Source: an uncultured Collinsella sp. (GTDB lineage: Bacteria; Actinomycetota; Coriobacteriia; Coriobacteriales; Coriobacteriaceae). Taken from it: DNA of 24,033 nucleotides. Of this stretch, positions 1 to 6,971 are shown piece after piece. The notes under the pieces are model-generated. The model was given only the letters and a program-made list of their open reading frames with translations, searched no databases and was not told the origin of the DNA. The DNA is taken from assembly GCA_937943045.1 (NCBI GenBank), contig CALEBN010000024.1, forward strand, positions 1 through 24,033, read 5' to 3'. Both the position numbers and the translations under genes were made by a program. Numbering within the stretch: position 1 is the stretch's first letter; every line of letters begins with the position of its first letter.

Positions 1-1955
1 GCGCGCAGGGCGGCCAGAGCGGCAAACGCGGCAGGATAATCCTCGGCGGCGAGAGCGGCGTCGACGGCGGTCTGAGCGGCCTCGGAGGCATCGGCAAGCG
101 CAAGCTCGACCTCGCCCATCAGGGCGCGATCGTACTCCGCGCCCAGCTCGGGCTTGGAGATGTGCGCCGCGCGGGCGTAGGCGGTTGCCAGGTTGTCGAA
201 GGTCTCGGCGTCGTTCTTGCGGGCCTCATCGAGGGCGGCGCAGCGGGCGAAGAAGAGCGACGGGGCAATGATGTGCACCGCGGAGACGGCGGCAACGGTG
301 TCGGCCGGAATCTTCTCGTCGCGGGCCATGCTCACCAGACGGCCGTGGAAGAAGTCACGAACCTGCTGGGCGACCTCGGCGGCGTCGAACTCAATGCCCT
401 GCTCGCTATAGAGCTCGAGCGCAAAGTCGATGAGCGACGTGGGGTCGATCGGCAGACGGTCGCGCAGGATGTTGATGATGCCGATGGCGGCGCGACGCAG
501 CGCGTACGGGTCGGACGAGCCGGTCGGGGGCTCGCCGATGGCAAAGATACCCGCAATGGTATCGAGCTTGTCGGCACAGGCCACGATGCAGCCAGCGGTG
601 CCCTCGGGCAGCTCATCGCCGGCAAAGCGGGGACGATAGTGATCGCGAATGGCGTGGGCGACCTCGTCGTTCTCCCCCATCGCGGAAGCGTAATAACCGC
701 CCATAACGCCCTGCTGGCTCGTGAACTCAACGACGGCGTTGGATACCAGGTCGGCCTTGCACAGGTGAGCGGCGCGAGCGGCATCGGCGGCAAGGTGGGC
801 GCCCAGATGGGCCTCGCGGGCGATGGCGAGCGCGAGCTGCTCAATACGCTCGGACTTGGCGAGCACGCTACCGAGCTTCTCCTGGAAGGCGACCTTGGCC
901 AGACGCTCACGGAACTCGTCGAGGGAAATCTTCAGGTCCTCCTCGTAGAAGAACTTGGCATCGTCCAGACGGGCACGCACGACGCGCTCGTTGCCGTCGA
1001 TCACGCGCTCGGCGTTCTCGGGCTTGCTGTTGGAGACGACCACGAACTCACGCGTGAGCTTGCCCTCGCCGTCATAGATCGGGAAGTAGCGCTGGTTGGT
1101 GAGCATGGACTCGCAGATGATCTCGTGCGGGACCTTGAGGAACTCCTCATCGAAGGTACCGACAAGCACCGTCGGCCACTCGCAGAGGTTGATGACCTCC
1201 TCGAAGACCTTCTTGGGCGTGTCGACATGGCAACCGGGGCGCGCAGCCTCGACCTCGGCGATACCGGCAAGGATGGCTTCACGACGACGCTCGGCAGAAA
1301 GCACGCCGGCGTCCTCGAGCACCTGCTCGTAGACGGCGGGGCTGGCGACCACATGGTCACCAGGGCCAAGTACGCGATGACCACGCGTGGTGTTGCCACT
1401 CGTCACGTCGGCAAACGACACGGGCACAACATCCTCGCCCAAAAGGCAGCAGATCCAGCGGACCGGACGAACAAAGGTCGCATGCTCGTGACCCCAACGC
1501 TGGCTGCGGTAGTTGGGCCACTGCAGGCCGGCGATGGTCTTCTCGCACAGAGCGGTCAGAATCGGCGTAGCCGGAGCGGAGGGAATGTTCTTCTCGGCGA
1601 ACACATACTCGCGACCGTCAGTGTCCTCGCGACGGACCAGGTCCTCGGCAGCCACACCGCACTTGCGAGCGAAGCCCTGGGCGGCCTTGGTGGCGTTGCC
1701 GTCGGCATCAAAGGCAATGTTTGCCGCGGGACCACGCTTGACCTCGTGAACCTCATCGGTCGCGGTGGCGACGTCGGCCACGAGCGCAGCCAGACGACGC
1801 GGGCTCGAGATCACGCGGACCTCGCCGTGGGCCAGGCCGGCCTCGTCGAGACCCTTGGCAATCATGGTGCCAAGCTGCTTGACGGCATTGTTCAGCGGTG
1901 CAGAGGGCATTTCCTCCGCACCGATCTCAAACAGGAAATCCTTAGCGTCTGCCAT
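1..1955 (-). CDS. glyS: Glycyl-tRNA synthetase beta subunit (3' end cut by window edge)
   Basis: This is the beta chain of the alpha2beta2 glycyl-tRNA synthetase, which binds tRNA-Gly and is needed for charging it with glycine in the cytoplasm. I read the frame directly: it opens MADAKDFLFEIGAEEMPS, the usual GlyS N-terminus. Further in are the HD-like region QQGVMGGYYA near residues 405-415 and PTGSSDPYALRRAAIG near 474-490, both typical of the family. About 651 codons are inside the window. The family is about 690 residues long, so roughly the last 40 residues, part of the anticodon-binding domain, lie beyond base 1. The ATG sits 3 bases after the glyQ stop, so the two subunits are surely co-translated from one message. 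The frame is intact throughout. Identity is very secure. Confidence 0.96.
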   Translation of the reverse strand, partial: MADAKDFLFEIGAEEMPSAPLNNAVKQLGTMIAKGLDEAGLAHGEVRVISSPRRLAALVADVATATDEVHEVKRGPAANIAFDADGNATKAAQGFARKCGVAAEDLVRREDTDGREYVFAEKNIPSAPATPILTALCEKTIAGLQWPNYRSQRWGHEHATFVRPVRWICCLLGEDVVPVSFADVTSGNTTRGHRVLGPGDHVVASPAVYEQVLEDAGVLSAERRREAILAGIAEVEAARPGCHVDTPKKVFEEVINLCEWPTVLVGTFDEEFLKVPHEIICESMLTNQRYFPIYDGEGKLTREFVVVSNSKPENAERVIDGNERVVRARLDDAKFFYEEDLKISLDEFRERLAKVAFQEKLGSVLAKSERIEQLALAIAREAHLGAHLAADAARAAHLCKADLVSNAVVEFTSQQGVMGGYYASAMGENDEVAHAIRDHYRPRFAGDELPEGTAGCIVACADKLDTIAGIFAIGEPPTGSSDPYALRRAAIGIINILRDRLPIDPTSLIDFALELYSEQGIEFDAAEVAQQVRDFFHGRLVSMARDEKIPADTVAAVSAVHIIAPSLFFARCAALDEARKNDAETFDNLATAYARAAHISKPELGAEYDRALMGEVELALADASEAAQTAVDAALAAEDYPAAFAALAALR

Positions 1956-1958
1956 GGC

Positions 1959-2870
1959 TTACGCCACCTCGCCTTCCTGGTCGGCATTCTCGTTGACTCC
2001 AGCGACCTCGGCCATATAGGCCTCGCAGCACGCCTTGGCGACGGCGCGGACGCGCAGGATGTAGTTAGCACGCTCGACCGCGGACAGCGCACCGCGAGCA
2101 TCGAGCAGGTTGAAGGCATGGCTGCACTTCATGACGCAGTCGTAAGCGGGCAGCGGCAGCTTGCGCTCAAGGCAGGAGTGGCACTCGGCCTCGTAGTCGT
2201 CAAACTTCTGACGCATCATCTCGACGTTGGCGACCTCAAAGTTGTAGGCGCTAAACTCGCGCTCGTTCTCCAGGAACACGTCGCCATAGGTCATCGGCGT
2301 GCCATCGGGCAGATAGCTCCACACCAGGTCGTAGACGGAGTTGACGCCCTGAGCGTACATGGCGATGCGCTCCAGACCATAGGTAATCTCGACGGGCACA
2401 GGGTCGACCTCGATGCCGCCCACCTGCTGGAAGTACGTAAACTGCGTGACCTCCATGCCGTTGAGCCAGACCTCCCAGCCAAGGCCCCAGGCGCCCAGCG
2501 TCGGGCTCTCCCAGTCGTCCTCGACAAAACGAACGTCATGGTCGTTGGGGTCCAGACCGATAGCGGCAAGAGACCCCAGGTAGAGCTCCTGGGCGTTGAC
2601 CGGCGACGGCTTGATGAGCACCTGGAACTGATAGTAGTGCTGCATGCGGTTGGGATTCTCGCCGTAGCGGCCGTCGGCGGGACGGCGGCAAGGCTGAGCG
2701 TAGCAGGTGCGCCACTCGGCAGGACCGAGCGAGCGCAACGTGGTCGCGGTGTGGAAGGTACCGGCACCGACCTCGGAGTCATAGGGCTGCATAATGACGC
2801 AGCCCTGCTCGCCCCAGTACTGCTGGAGGCGCAGGATGATGTCTTGGAAGGAAAGCGATGAAGCGTTCAT
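1959..2870 (-). CDS. glyQ: Glycyl-tRNA synthetase alpha subunit
   Basis: This is the catalytic class II subunit that makes glycyl-adenylate and, with GlyS, charges tRNA-Gly. It has 303 residues, the usual length. The motif QPYDSEVGAGTFH (residues 29-40) and the motif-2-like RRPADGRYGENPNR (62-75) are present, followed by MQHYYQFQVLIKPSP and WEVWLNGMEVTQFTYFQQ, all diagnostic of GlyQ. The ATG is preceded by GAGGGG about 11 bases upstream and by a closer AGAGG. Only 58 bases separate it from lepB, too short for a T-box leader of the kind that controls glyQS in many Firmicutes. A TATAGT at 2917-2922 (minus strand) could be a -10 element, but no matching -35 is seen. It is the next-to-last visible gene of the rpsP operon. 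Confidence 0.97.
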   Translation of the reverse strand: MNASSLSFQDIILRLQQYWGEQGCVIMQPYDSEVGAGTFHTATTLRSLGPAEWRTCYAQPCRRPADGRYGENPNRMQHYYQFQVLIKPSPVNAQELYLGSLAAIGLDPNDHDVRFVEDDWESPTLGAWGLGWEVWLNGMEVTQFTYFQQVGGIEVDPVPVEITYGLERIAMYAQGVNSVYDLVWSYLPDGTPMTYGDVFLENEREFSAYNFEVANVEMMRQKFDDYEAECHSCLERKLPLPAYDCVMKCSHAFNLLDARGALSAVERANYILRVRAVAKACCEAYMAEVAGVNENADQEGEVA

Positions 2871-2929
2871 GCCTCTAATATCCCCTCGTCGAAACGATTA
2901 CACGGTTAGGTTCTGTACTATAGCGGTTT

Positions 2930-3493
2930 TTAGTCGATAGTGCCGATGCGGTTGAGCGGCCAGTAGCGCACAAGCGCCACGGCGATCAAATCAGAGCGAT
3001 CAACGGGACCAAAGTAGCGCGAGTCGGCAGAGTTTTCGCGGTTGTCGCCCATCACCCACACGCACCCGTCGGGAACGGTGTAGGGATAGCTTACCTGAGC
3101 GCCGGGAGCTTGGACCGAAAGCGGCCAGCTCATGCCGGTCGTATAGCCCTCGTCGAGCGCTTGGCCGTCAACGACCACCTTGCCGTCCTGAAGGTCGACC
3201 GTCTGGCCGGCCGTGGCAATAACACGCTTGACGAGAACATCATGCTCGGAGGTGCCATCTGGGTTGTGGAACACCACAATATCGCCTTGGCTGACGGGGC
3301 GGCCGAGCTCAAGGCTCACCTTTTGCGCCAGGATCTGGTCGCCGATCTCGATCGTGGACTCCATGGAGCCGGTGGGCACCACAAAGGGTTCGACCACAAA
3401 CGAGCGAATCAAGAAGGTGGCGACCAGTGCGATGGCGACGACCGCGATCCACTCAAACGCACCCTTTAGCACGGAATGCTGCGAAGGAACCAT
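2930..3493 (-). CDS. lepB: Signal peptidase I
   Basis: This membrane serine protease cleaves signal peptides from exported proteins on the outer face of the cytoplasmic membrane. There is one N-terminal membrane segment (about residues 14-30). The catalytic serine is in PTGSMEST (S43), the general-base lysine in VLVKRVIA (K89), and the conserved box MGDNRENSADSRYFG is at 148-162. The length, 187 residues, suits a Gram-positive SipS-type enzyme. I chose the ATG at 3493 because GAGGAG ends exactly five bases before it. The in-frame GTG at 3499 overlaps that Shine-Dalgarno sequence and would have none of its own. The gene follows trmD with a gap of 2 bases, so it is translationally coupled. In many bacteria rplS stands at this position, but it is absent here. 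Confidence 0.95.
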   Translation of the reverse strand: MVPSQHSVLKGAFEWIAVVAIALVATFLIRSFVVEPFVVPTGSMESTIEIGDQILAQKVSLELGRPVSQGDIVVFHNPDGTSEHDVLVKRVIATAGQTVDLQDGKVVVDGQALDEGYTTGMSWPLSVQAPGAQVSYPYTVPDGCVWVMGDNRENSADSRYFGPVDRSDLIAVALVRYWPLNRIGTID

Positions 3494-3495
3494 TC

Positions 3496-4254
3496 TCACT
3501 CCTCGCTCTTCGAATACGATGCGTCCAGGATCTCTTGCGCGTATGCGCGCTCCTCGGGCGTAAGCCGCGCCGTCTCGATCAGGTCGGGACGCCAGCGGCA
3601 GGTGCGCTCGATGGCATTCTTACGGCGCCAGGCGTCAACCTTGGCGTGGTCGCCGCTCACGAGCACCGGCGGCACGCCCTCGCCGTTGAACTCGGCGGGG
3701 CGGGTGTACTGCGCGTACTCGAGCAGGCCTCCGTCCTCGGCGGTCGAGAACGACTCGTCCACATTGCTCATCTCGTCGCCCAGGGCGCCGGGAATCAGGC
3801 GTACGACAGCATCGGCAACGACCATAGCGGGAAGTTCGCCACCCGTAAGCACATAGTCGCCGATCGACAGACGCTCGTCGGCATACGCATATGCACGTTC
3901 GTCGACGCCCTCGTAGCGACTACACACAAACAGCAGGCGCTCACTTTTGAGCAGGCGCTCGGCCACATGCTGCGTAAAAGGCTCGCCACAGGGGGTAAAG
4001 AACACCACAGTGGGCTTGGGACCCTCGGAGCTAATAGCCTCGATGGCCTCTGCGATAGGCTCGACCTTCATGAGCATGCCCTGCCCGCCGCCGTACGGCT
4101 CGTCATCGACGGTACGATGGCGGTCGTGCGTCCAGTCACGCAGGTTATAGGCCTTAAAATCAAAAAGGCCGGCCTTGCGGGCGCGGCCCAAGATCGATGT
4201 GGACATGACGGGCTCAAACATCTCGGGAAAGACCGAAAGGGTCTCGATCAGCAT
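3496..4254 (-). CDS. trmD: tRNA (guanine37-N1)-methyltransferase
   Basis: TrmD is a SPOUT-class, trefoil-knot methyltransferase that uses S-adenosylmethionine to make m1G37 in tRNAs reading CNN codons, which prevents +1 frameshifts. It has 252 residues, the usual size. It opens MLIETLSVFPEMFEP. DDEPYGGGQGMLMKVEPI (residues 50-67), CSRYEGVDERA (111-121) and the knot sequence IGDYVLTGGELPAM (131-144) are all classical. One oddity: the conserved D-S-F motif carrying the catalytic Asp reads VDESFS here (165-170), so Glu167 stands immediately before Ser-Phe, with an Asp one position earlier. A short insertion (AEDG) follows. The Shine-Dalgarno GGGAGG lies six bases before the ATG, and the gene follows rimM after a 10-base gap. 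Confidence 0.96.
   Translation of the reverse strand: MLIETLSVFPEMFEPVMSTSILGRARKAGLFDFKAYNLRDWTHDRHRTVDDEPYGGGQGMLMKVEPIAEAIEAISSEGPKPTVVFFTPCGEPFTQHVAERLLKSERLLFVCSRYEGVDERAYAYADERLSIGDYVLTGGELPAMVVADAVVRLIPGALGDEMSNVDESFSTAEDGGLLEYAQYTRPAEFNGEGVPPVLVSGDHAKVDAWRRKNAIERTCRWRPDLIETARLTPEERAYAQEILDASYSKSEE
3499..3504 (-). promoter_or_regulatory. Ribosome binding site that decides the lepB start
   Basis: GAGGAG on the minus strand lies five bases before the ATG at 3493. It overlaps the alternative in-frame GTG (3497-3499), so it can serve only the ATG. It lies inside the last codons of trmD, which suggests translational coupling. Confidence 0.7.
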
Positions 4255-4264
4255 GTTATCCTCC

Positions 4265-4786
4265 CTACTTGTCCATATCGATCAAACCGTCCATAACGCG
4301 GACGGAAATTGTCCCCTGATCGGGAAGATCGAGCACAACCTGCTCGATCACGGGAATCAGCACCTCGCCGTACCGATTGCCCTCGACAACCCAAACATCG
4401 TTGGCGGGCGTCGACATGATCTCGACGATCGTACCGAGCAAACCGAAGCGCTCGTCGACCACCTCGCGACCCATCAGGTCGGTATAGGCAGCGTCGAGCG
4501 AATCGAGCTCAAAATCGTCACGATTTGCCAGCACGTAGCATCCCGTGATGCCCTCGGCGGCCGTCAAGTCGTCAATGCCCTCAAACGAGACCAGATCGCC
4601 ATCGCCCGTATCGGTGACGGATACGACCGTGCAAAAACGGTCGCGCTTGAGCGCCGGCGGCGTCAAGGCGACGCGCATACCCGGCGTCAATACAGAAGGA
4701 AGCCCCCGCAGCGGCTGCGCGAGGACCTCCCCCTTCCTTCCGTGCGGCTTGACCACACGGGCGATGTTTTTGTACTGGGACCTCAA
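4265..4786 (-). CDS. rimM: 16S rRNA processing protein RimM
   Basis: RimM is an assembly factor for the 30S head domain that binds ribosomal protein S19. The 173 residues show the N-terminal RimM barrel motif VVKPHGRKGEV (about 11-21) and a C-terminal PRC-barrel with ANDVWVVEGNRYGEVLIP (about 128-145). Both match the family. The first in-frame start is TTG at 4784-4786, and no ATG lies near the conserved N-terminus. Only a weak AGGA precedes it, three bases away. The TTG also falls in the loop of a small inverted repeat (GGACC, loop TTGA, GGTCC) that begins at the khpA stop codon, so initiation may depend on translation of khpA just upstream. The gap to khpA is four bases. Confidence 0.94.
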   Translation of the reverse strand: MRSQYKNIARVVKPHGRKGEVLAQPLRGLPSVLTPGMRVALTPPALKRDRFCTVVSVTDTGDGDLVSFEGIDDLTAAEGITGCYVLANRDDFELDSLDAAYTDLMGREVVDERFGLLGTIVEIMSTPANDVWVVEGNRYGEVLIPVIEQVVLDLPDQGTISVRVMDGLIDMDK

Positions 4787-4791
4787 GGTCC
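4778..4791 (-). promoter_or_regulatory. Small stem-loop enclosing the rimM TTG start
   Basis: On the minus strand GGACC-TTGA-GGTCC is a perfect five-base-pair stem whose four-base loop holds the TTG start codon of rimM. The khpA TAG stop abuts it. Flanking CTG/CAG sequences could extend it across a bulge. This is a possible coupling or repression element, but the stem is short and the function is inferred. Confidence 0.3.
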
Positions 4792-5075
4792 TAGCCCAGA
4801 ACCTCTACCTCGACTGCAGTGTCGAGGCGAGCGGCCAGTGCACGGGCGAGCGTGCGAATGGCCTTGATGGTACGGCCACGACGGCCGATGACCTTAGCGA
4901 CGTCATCCTCGGCAACAGAAACCTCAATCGTGGAGGCGTCGTCACCATCGATGACCTCGAGGCTCACGGAATCCGGGTCGTCGACGATCTGAACAACGAG
5001 ATATTCGACGAGATCGGCGATGCGATCTGAGAGCATTGCCTCACCCTCGAGCTGTGCAGCGTCAACCTCAGGCAC
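4791..5075 (-). CDS. khpA: KH-domain RNA-binding protein KhpA
   Basis: This is a small single-KH-domain protein. In other Gram-positives KhpA pairs with KhpB (Jag/EloR) and binds RNAs affecting cell elongation and division. The GxxG loop is visible in VIGRRGRTIKAIRTL. The GTG start at 5075 has AGGAG six bases upstream, overlapping the rpsP stop, and gives 94 residues. An internal ATG at 5036, also preceded by a GAGG-rich stretch, would give 81 residues, closer to the usual family size. Both starts are reasonable; I keep the longer one. The gene lies 3 bases after rpsP and before rimM, the standard order in Gram-positive rpsP operons. The link to cell shape is notable given the mre/rod cluster elsewhere in this window. 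Confidence 0.9.
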   Translation of the reverse strand: MPEVDAAQLEGEAMLSDRIADLVEYLVVQIVDDPDSVSLEVIDGDDASTIEVSVAEDDVAKVIGRRGRTIKAIRTLARALAARLDTAVEVEVLG

Positions 5076-5078
5076 GAT

Positions 5079-5420
5079 TTACTCCTCGGCGCCCTCAGCG
5101 GCCTCAGCGGCAGCCTTAGCGGCCTCGGCCTCTTTGGCGAGCTGCTTCTTGGACTTCTTGACGACGGTCTCGGTCTTCTCGCCCTCGTTGGCGGCCTTGA
5201 CCAGAGCAGCGACAGCGTCGGTGAGCTGAGCGCCCTTGGACTGCCAGTCAGCGATCTTCTCGAGGTCGAGGTTGATGGTCTTGGGGGCGGTCATCGGGTT
5301 GTAGCGGCCAACCTCCTCGATGATACGACCGTCACGCGGGGCGCGGGAATCGGCGACGACGACACGGTAGTACGGACGCTTCTTAGCGCCGTGACGAGCA
5401 AGGCGAATCTTGACTGCCAA
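5079..5420 (-). CDS. rpsP: 30S ribosomal protein S16
   Basis: S16 is an early-binding small-subunit protein. After the start, the sequence AVKIRLARHGAKKRPYYRVVVADSR is the S16 signature, followed by RDGRIIEEVGRYNPMT. The start is TTG at 5418-5420, directly before AVKIRL, with the strong GGAGGAG six bases upstream. A longer reading from 5456 would add residues with no S16 homology. The product is 113 residues with a lysine- and alanine-rich C-terminal tail ending EAAEGAEE, longer than the roughly 80-90 residues of many S16 proteins but ordinary in high-GC Gram-positives. It is the first gene of the operon running to glyS and lies downstream of the promoter at 5477-5505. Confidence 0.96.
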   Translation of the reverse strand: MAVKIRLARHGAKKRPYYRVVVADSRAPRDGRIIEEVGRYNPMTAPKTINLDLEKIADWQSKGAQLTDAVAALVKAANEGEKTETVVKKSKKQLAKEAEAAKAAAEAAEGAEE

Positions 5421-5426
5421 AGGAAA

Positions 5427-5433
5427 CTCCTCC
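5427..5433 (-). promoter_or_regulatory. Strong ribosome binding site fixing the rpsP TTG start
   Basis: GGAGGAG on the minus strand lies six bases before the TTG at 5420. It rules out the upstream in-frame TTG at 5456 as the real start and supports TTG as a genuine initiation codon here. Confidence 0.8.
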
Positions 5434-5439
5434 AACCAA

Positions 5440-5454
5440 GCAGCTTTAGGCTGC
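5440..5454 (-). promoter_or_regulatory. Small hairpin in the rpsP leader
   Basis: GCAGC-CTAAA-GCTGC forms a perfect five-pair stem with a five-base loop in the short leader between the predicted transcription start and the rpsP Shine-Dalgarno site. It could stabilise or regulate the message. No named leader family is recognised. Confidence 0.3.
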
Positions 5455-5476
5455 AACTACAAACAAACAGTTGAAC

Positions 5477-5505
5477 ATAATACGCCATCGACGCGGGCAG
5501 GTGAA
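5477..5505 (-). promoter_or_regulatory. Sigma-70-type promoter for the rpsP-glyS operon
   Basis: On the minus strand, TTCACC (5500-5505) and TATTAT (5477-5482) are separated by exactly 17 bases. The -10 matches five of six consensus bases and the -35 four of six. It would give a leader of about 50 bases ahead of rpsP. No other good promoter is seen for this seven-gene run. Confidence 0.6.
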
Positions 5506-5609
5506 GTCCGTGAGACCAACTTCTTCGGTGTAGTCGAAGGCAAATCCATATCTTAGACAAGAATTCGCGATTTGCAAGCACATCCACGCACCCCACATGA
5601 GCTGCGCGG

Positions 5610-5615
5610 TATACT
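5610..5615 (+). promoter_or_regulatory. Candidate -10 element for dinB, possibly leaderless
   Basis: TATACT matches five of six -10 consensus bases and ends six bases before the dinB ATG, which would place the transcript start at or next to the A of ATG. No clear -35 is seen 16-18 bases upstream, and no Shine-Dalgarno precedes the ATG. A LexA-type operator was looked for and not found. Confidence 0.35.
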
Positions 5616-5621
5616 CATGCC

Positions 5622-6875
5622 ATGAAAAGACGCGAACATACATACGGTTATGAAGATGCTGCGGGCGTCACGCCGCCGCCCTGGACGGGACCGGCGGTGG
5701 GCCTCATGGATCTCGATGCGTTTTTTGCGAGCGTGGAGATGCTCGATCATCCCGAGTGGCGCGGCAAGCCGCTCATCGTGGGCGGCGATGCCGATTCCCG
5801 CGGCGTCGTGTCCACCTGCTCATACGAGGCACGTCGCTTTGGCGTGCACTCTGCCATGCCCTCGGCCGAGGCACGGCGCCTCTGTCCGCAGGCCATTTGG
5901 ACGCATGGGCATTTCGATCGCTACCACGAGGTCAGCGCTCAGGTCATGGCGATTCTCGCCGACGAGACCCCGCGCGTTGAGCGCGTATCCATCGACGAGG
6001 CCTTTATCGACATCACGCCAGGTCGCTTTGCACCCGAGGACCCGCTGCTGGTTGCACGGCGCATCAGTGATCGTGTGGCGGCGCTGGGGGTGACCTGCTC
6101 CATTGGCGTGGGCTGTAACAAGACGGTCGCAAAGATCGCAAGCGAGCGGGACAAGCCATTTGGGCTGACCATCGTGCGCCCTGGAACCGAGCAGCGCTTT
6201 TTGGCAGCGCTGCCGGTATCTGCCATGAGCGGCATCGGGCGCTCGGCAGAAGAGCGACTGCGCCGCATGCGCATCTACACGCTCGGCGAGCTATCCCGCG
6301 CACCGAAATCCACCTTGGCCTCTATTTTTGGCATCAACGGCGAACGCATGCGCCAGCGTGCGCTGGGACTCGAACTCTCCGAAGTCACGAGCCTCGATGA
6401 AGAGCGCGAGGTCAAGTCGGTCAGCAATGAACGCACCTTTGCGAAAGATTTAACTGAGCGTGGGGACATCGAAGCGGCGATTGCGCTATTGGGAGAGTCA
6501 GTGGGACGCCGTCTGCGCCGTCAGGGACTAACGGGCGCCACGGTGACGCTCAAACTCAAGTATTCGTATGGAAGCGGTCGCTCGGCACAGCGCCGGCTGC
6601 CCCATCCGACCGACGATGAGAACATCTTCGTGGCAGTGGCGCTCGAACTGCTCGACAACATCTGGCAGGAAGGGATGCATGTGCGCCTGGCGGGCGTCGG
6701 CATGAGCGACTTCGACCATCAGGGCGGTATCCAGACCGACCTGTTCTGCGAAATCGACGACCGCGGAGCCCAATCCAGCGACCGTCGCGACCTCTCGGTC
6801 GCCATCGACGCCGTCCGAGACAAGTTCGGCGACACCGCTCTCTCCTTCGGCCGCCAATCCCGCTTCAACGATTAG
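5622..6875 (+). CDS. dinB: DNA polymerase IV (Y family, translesion)
   Basis: This is an error-prone Y-family polymerase that copies past damaged template. The palm motifs are intact: MDLDAFFASVE with metal ligand D30 and a likely steric-gate Phe at 35, and SIDEAF with D125 and E126. CSIGVGCNKTVAKIAS (about 157-172) is the conserved fingers/palm stretch, and the helix-hairpin-helix region SAMSGIGRSAEERLR follows. Near the end, QTDLF (371-375) fits the sliding-clamp binding motif Q-x-x-L-F, followed by about 40 further residues. The 417-residue length fits the actinobacterial form. It is the only plus-strand gene here. The ATG lacks a Shine-Dalgarno; a leaderless message is possible. An internal ATG just before DLDAFF would leave the polymerase core almost without its first strand and is less likely. 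Confidence 0.94.
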   Translation: MKRREHTYGYEDAAGVTPPPWTGPAVGLMDLDAFFASVEMLDHPEWRGKPLIVGGDADSRGVVSTCSYEARRFGVHSAMPSAEARRLCPQAIWTHGHFDRYHEVSAQVMAILADETPRVERVSIDEAFIDITPGRFAPEDPLLVARRISDRVAALGVTCSIGVGCNKTVAKIASERDKPFGLTIVRPGTEQRFLAALPVSAMSGIGRSAEERLRRMRIYTLGELSRAPKSTLASIFGINGERMRQRALGLELSEVTSLDEEREVKSVSNERTFAKDLTERGDIEAAIALLGESVGRRLRRQGLTGATVTLKLKYSYGSGRSAQRRLPHPTDDENIFVAVALELLDNIWQEGMHVRLAGVGMSDFDHQGGIQTDLFCEIDDRGAQSSDRRDLSVAIDAVRDKFGDTALSFGRQSRFND

Positions 6876-6885
6876 TCCCTATGGC

Positions 6886-6926
6886 AAAAAGAAAACCGGG
6901 CAGCTGCAAGTAGTGCAACTGCCCGG
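6886..6926 (-). terminator. Intrinsic terminator after rsfS
   Basis: On the minus strand the arms CCGGGCAG and CTGCCCGG pair perfectly. After one mismatch the stem continues for four more pairs (TGCA/TGCA) around a five-base loop, and TTTTCTTTTT follows directly. This ends the obg-nadD-yqeK-rsfS transcript. On the plus strand the same hairpin lacks a following T-run, so it would stop dinB transcription only weakly. Confidence 0.85.
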
Positions 6927-6971
6927 CATACGGCAGAGGGTAGCTAAAAAAGCCCCGTCCCAAATGAGCTA

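Noticed and set aside
162..2861. An 899-codon open frame on the plus strand opposite glyS and glyQ
   Set aside because: It is a codon-bias shadow: the opposite strand encodes two unmistakable GlyRS subunits, and the plus-strand translation has low-complexity Gly/Val/Leu/Asp composition with no recognisable domain.
2871..2929. A T-box leader for glyQ
   Set aside because: The 59-base gap is far too short and shows no T-box sequence or terminator stem.
5421..5456. Longer S16 reading from 5456
   Set aside because: The extra residues lack homology and the strong ribosome binding site is positioned for the TTG at 5420.
5456..5640. A LexA/SOS box for dinB
   Set aside because: No CGAAC-N4-GTTCG-like site was found; CGAAC at 5632-5636 has no properly spaced partner.
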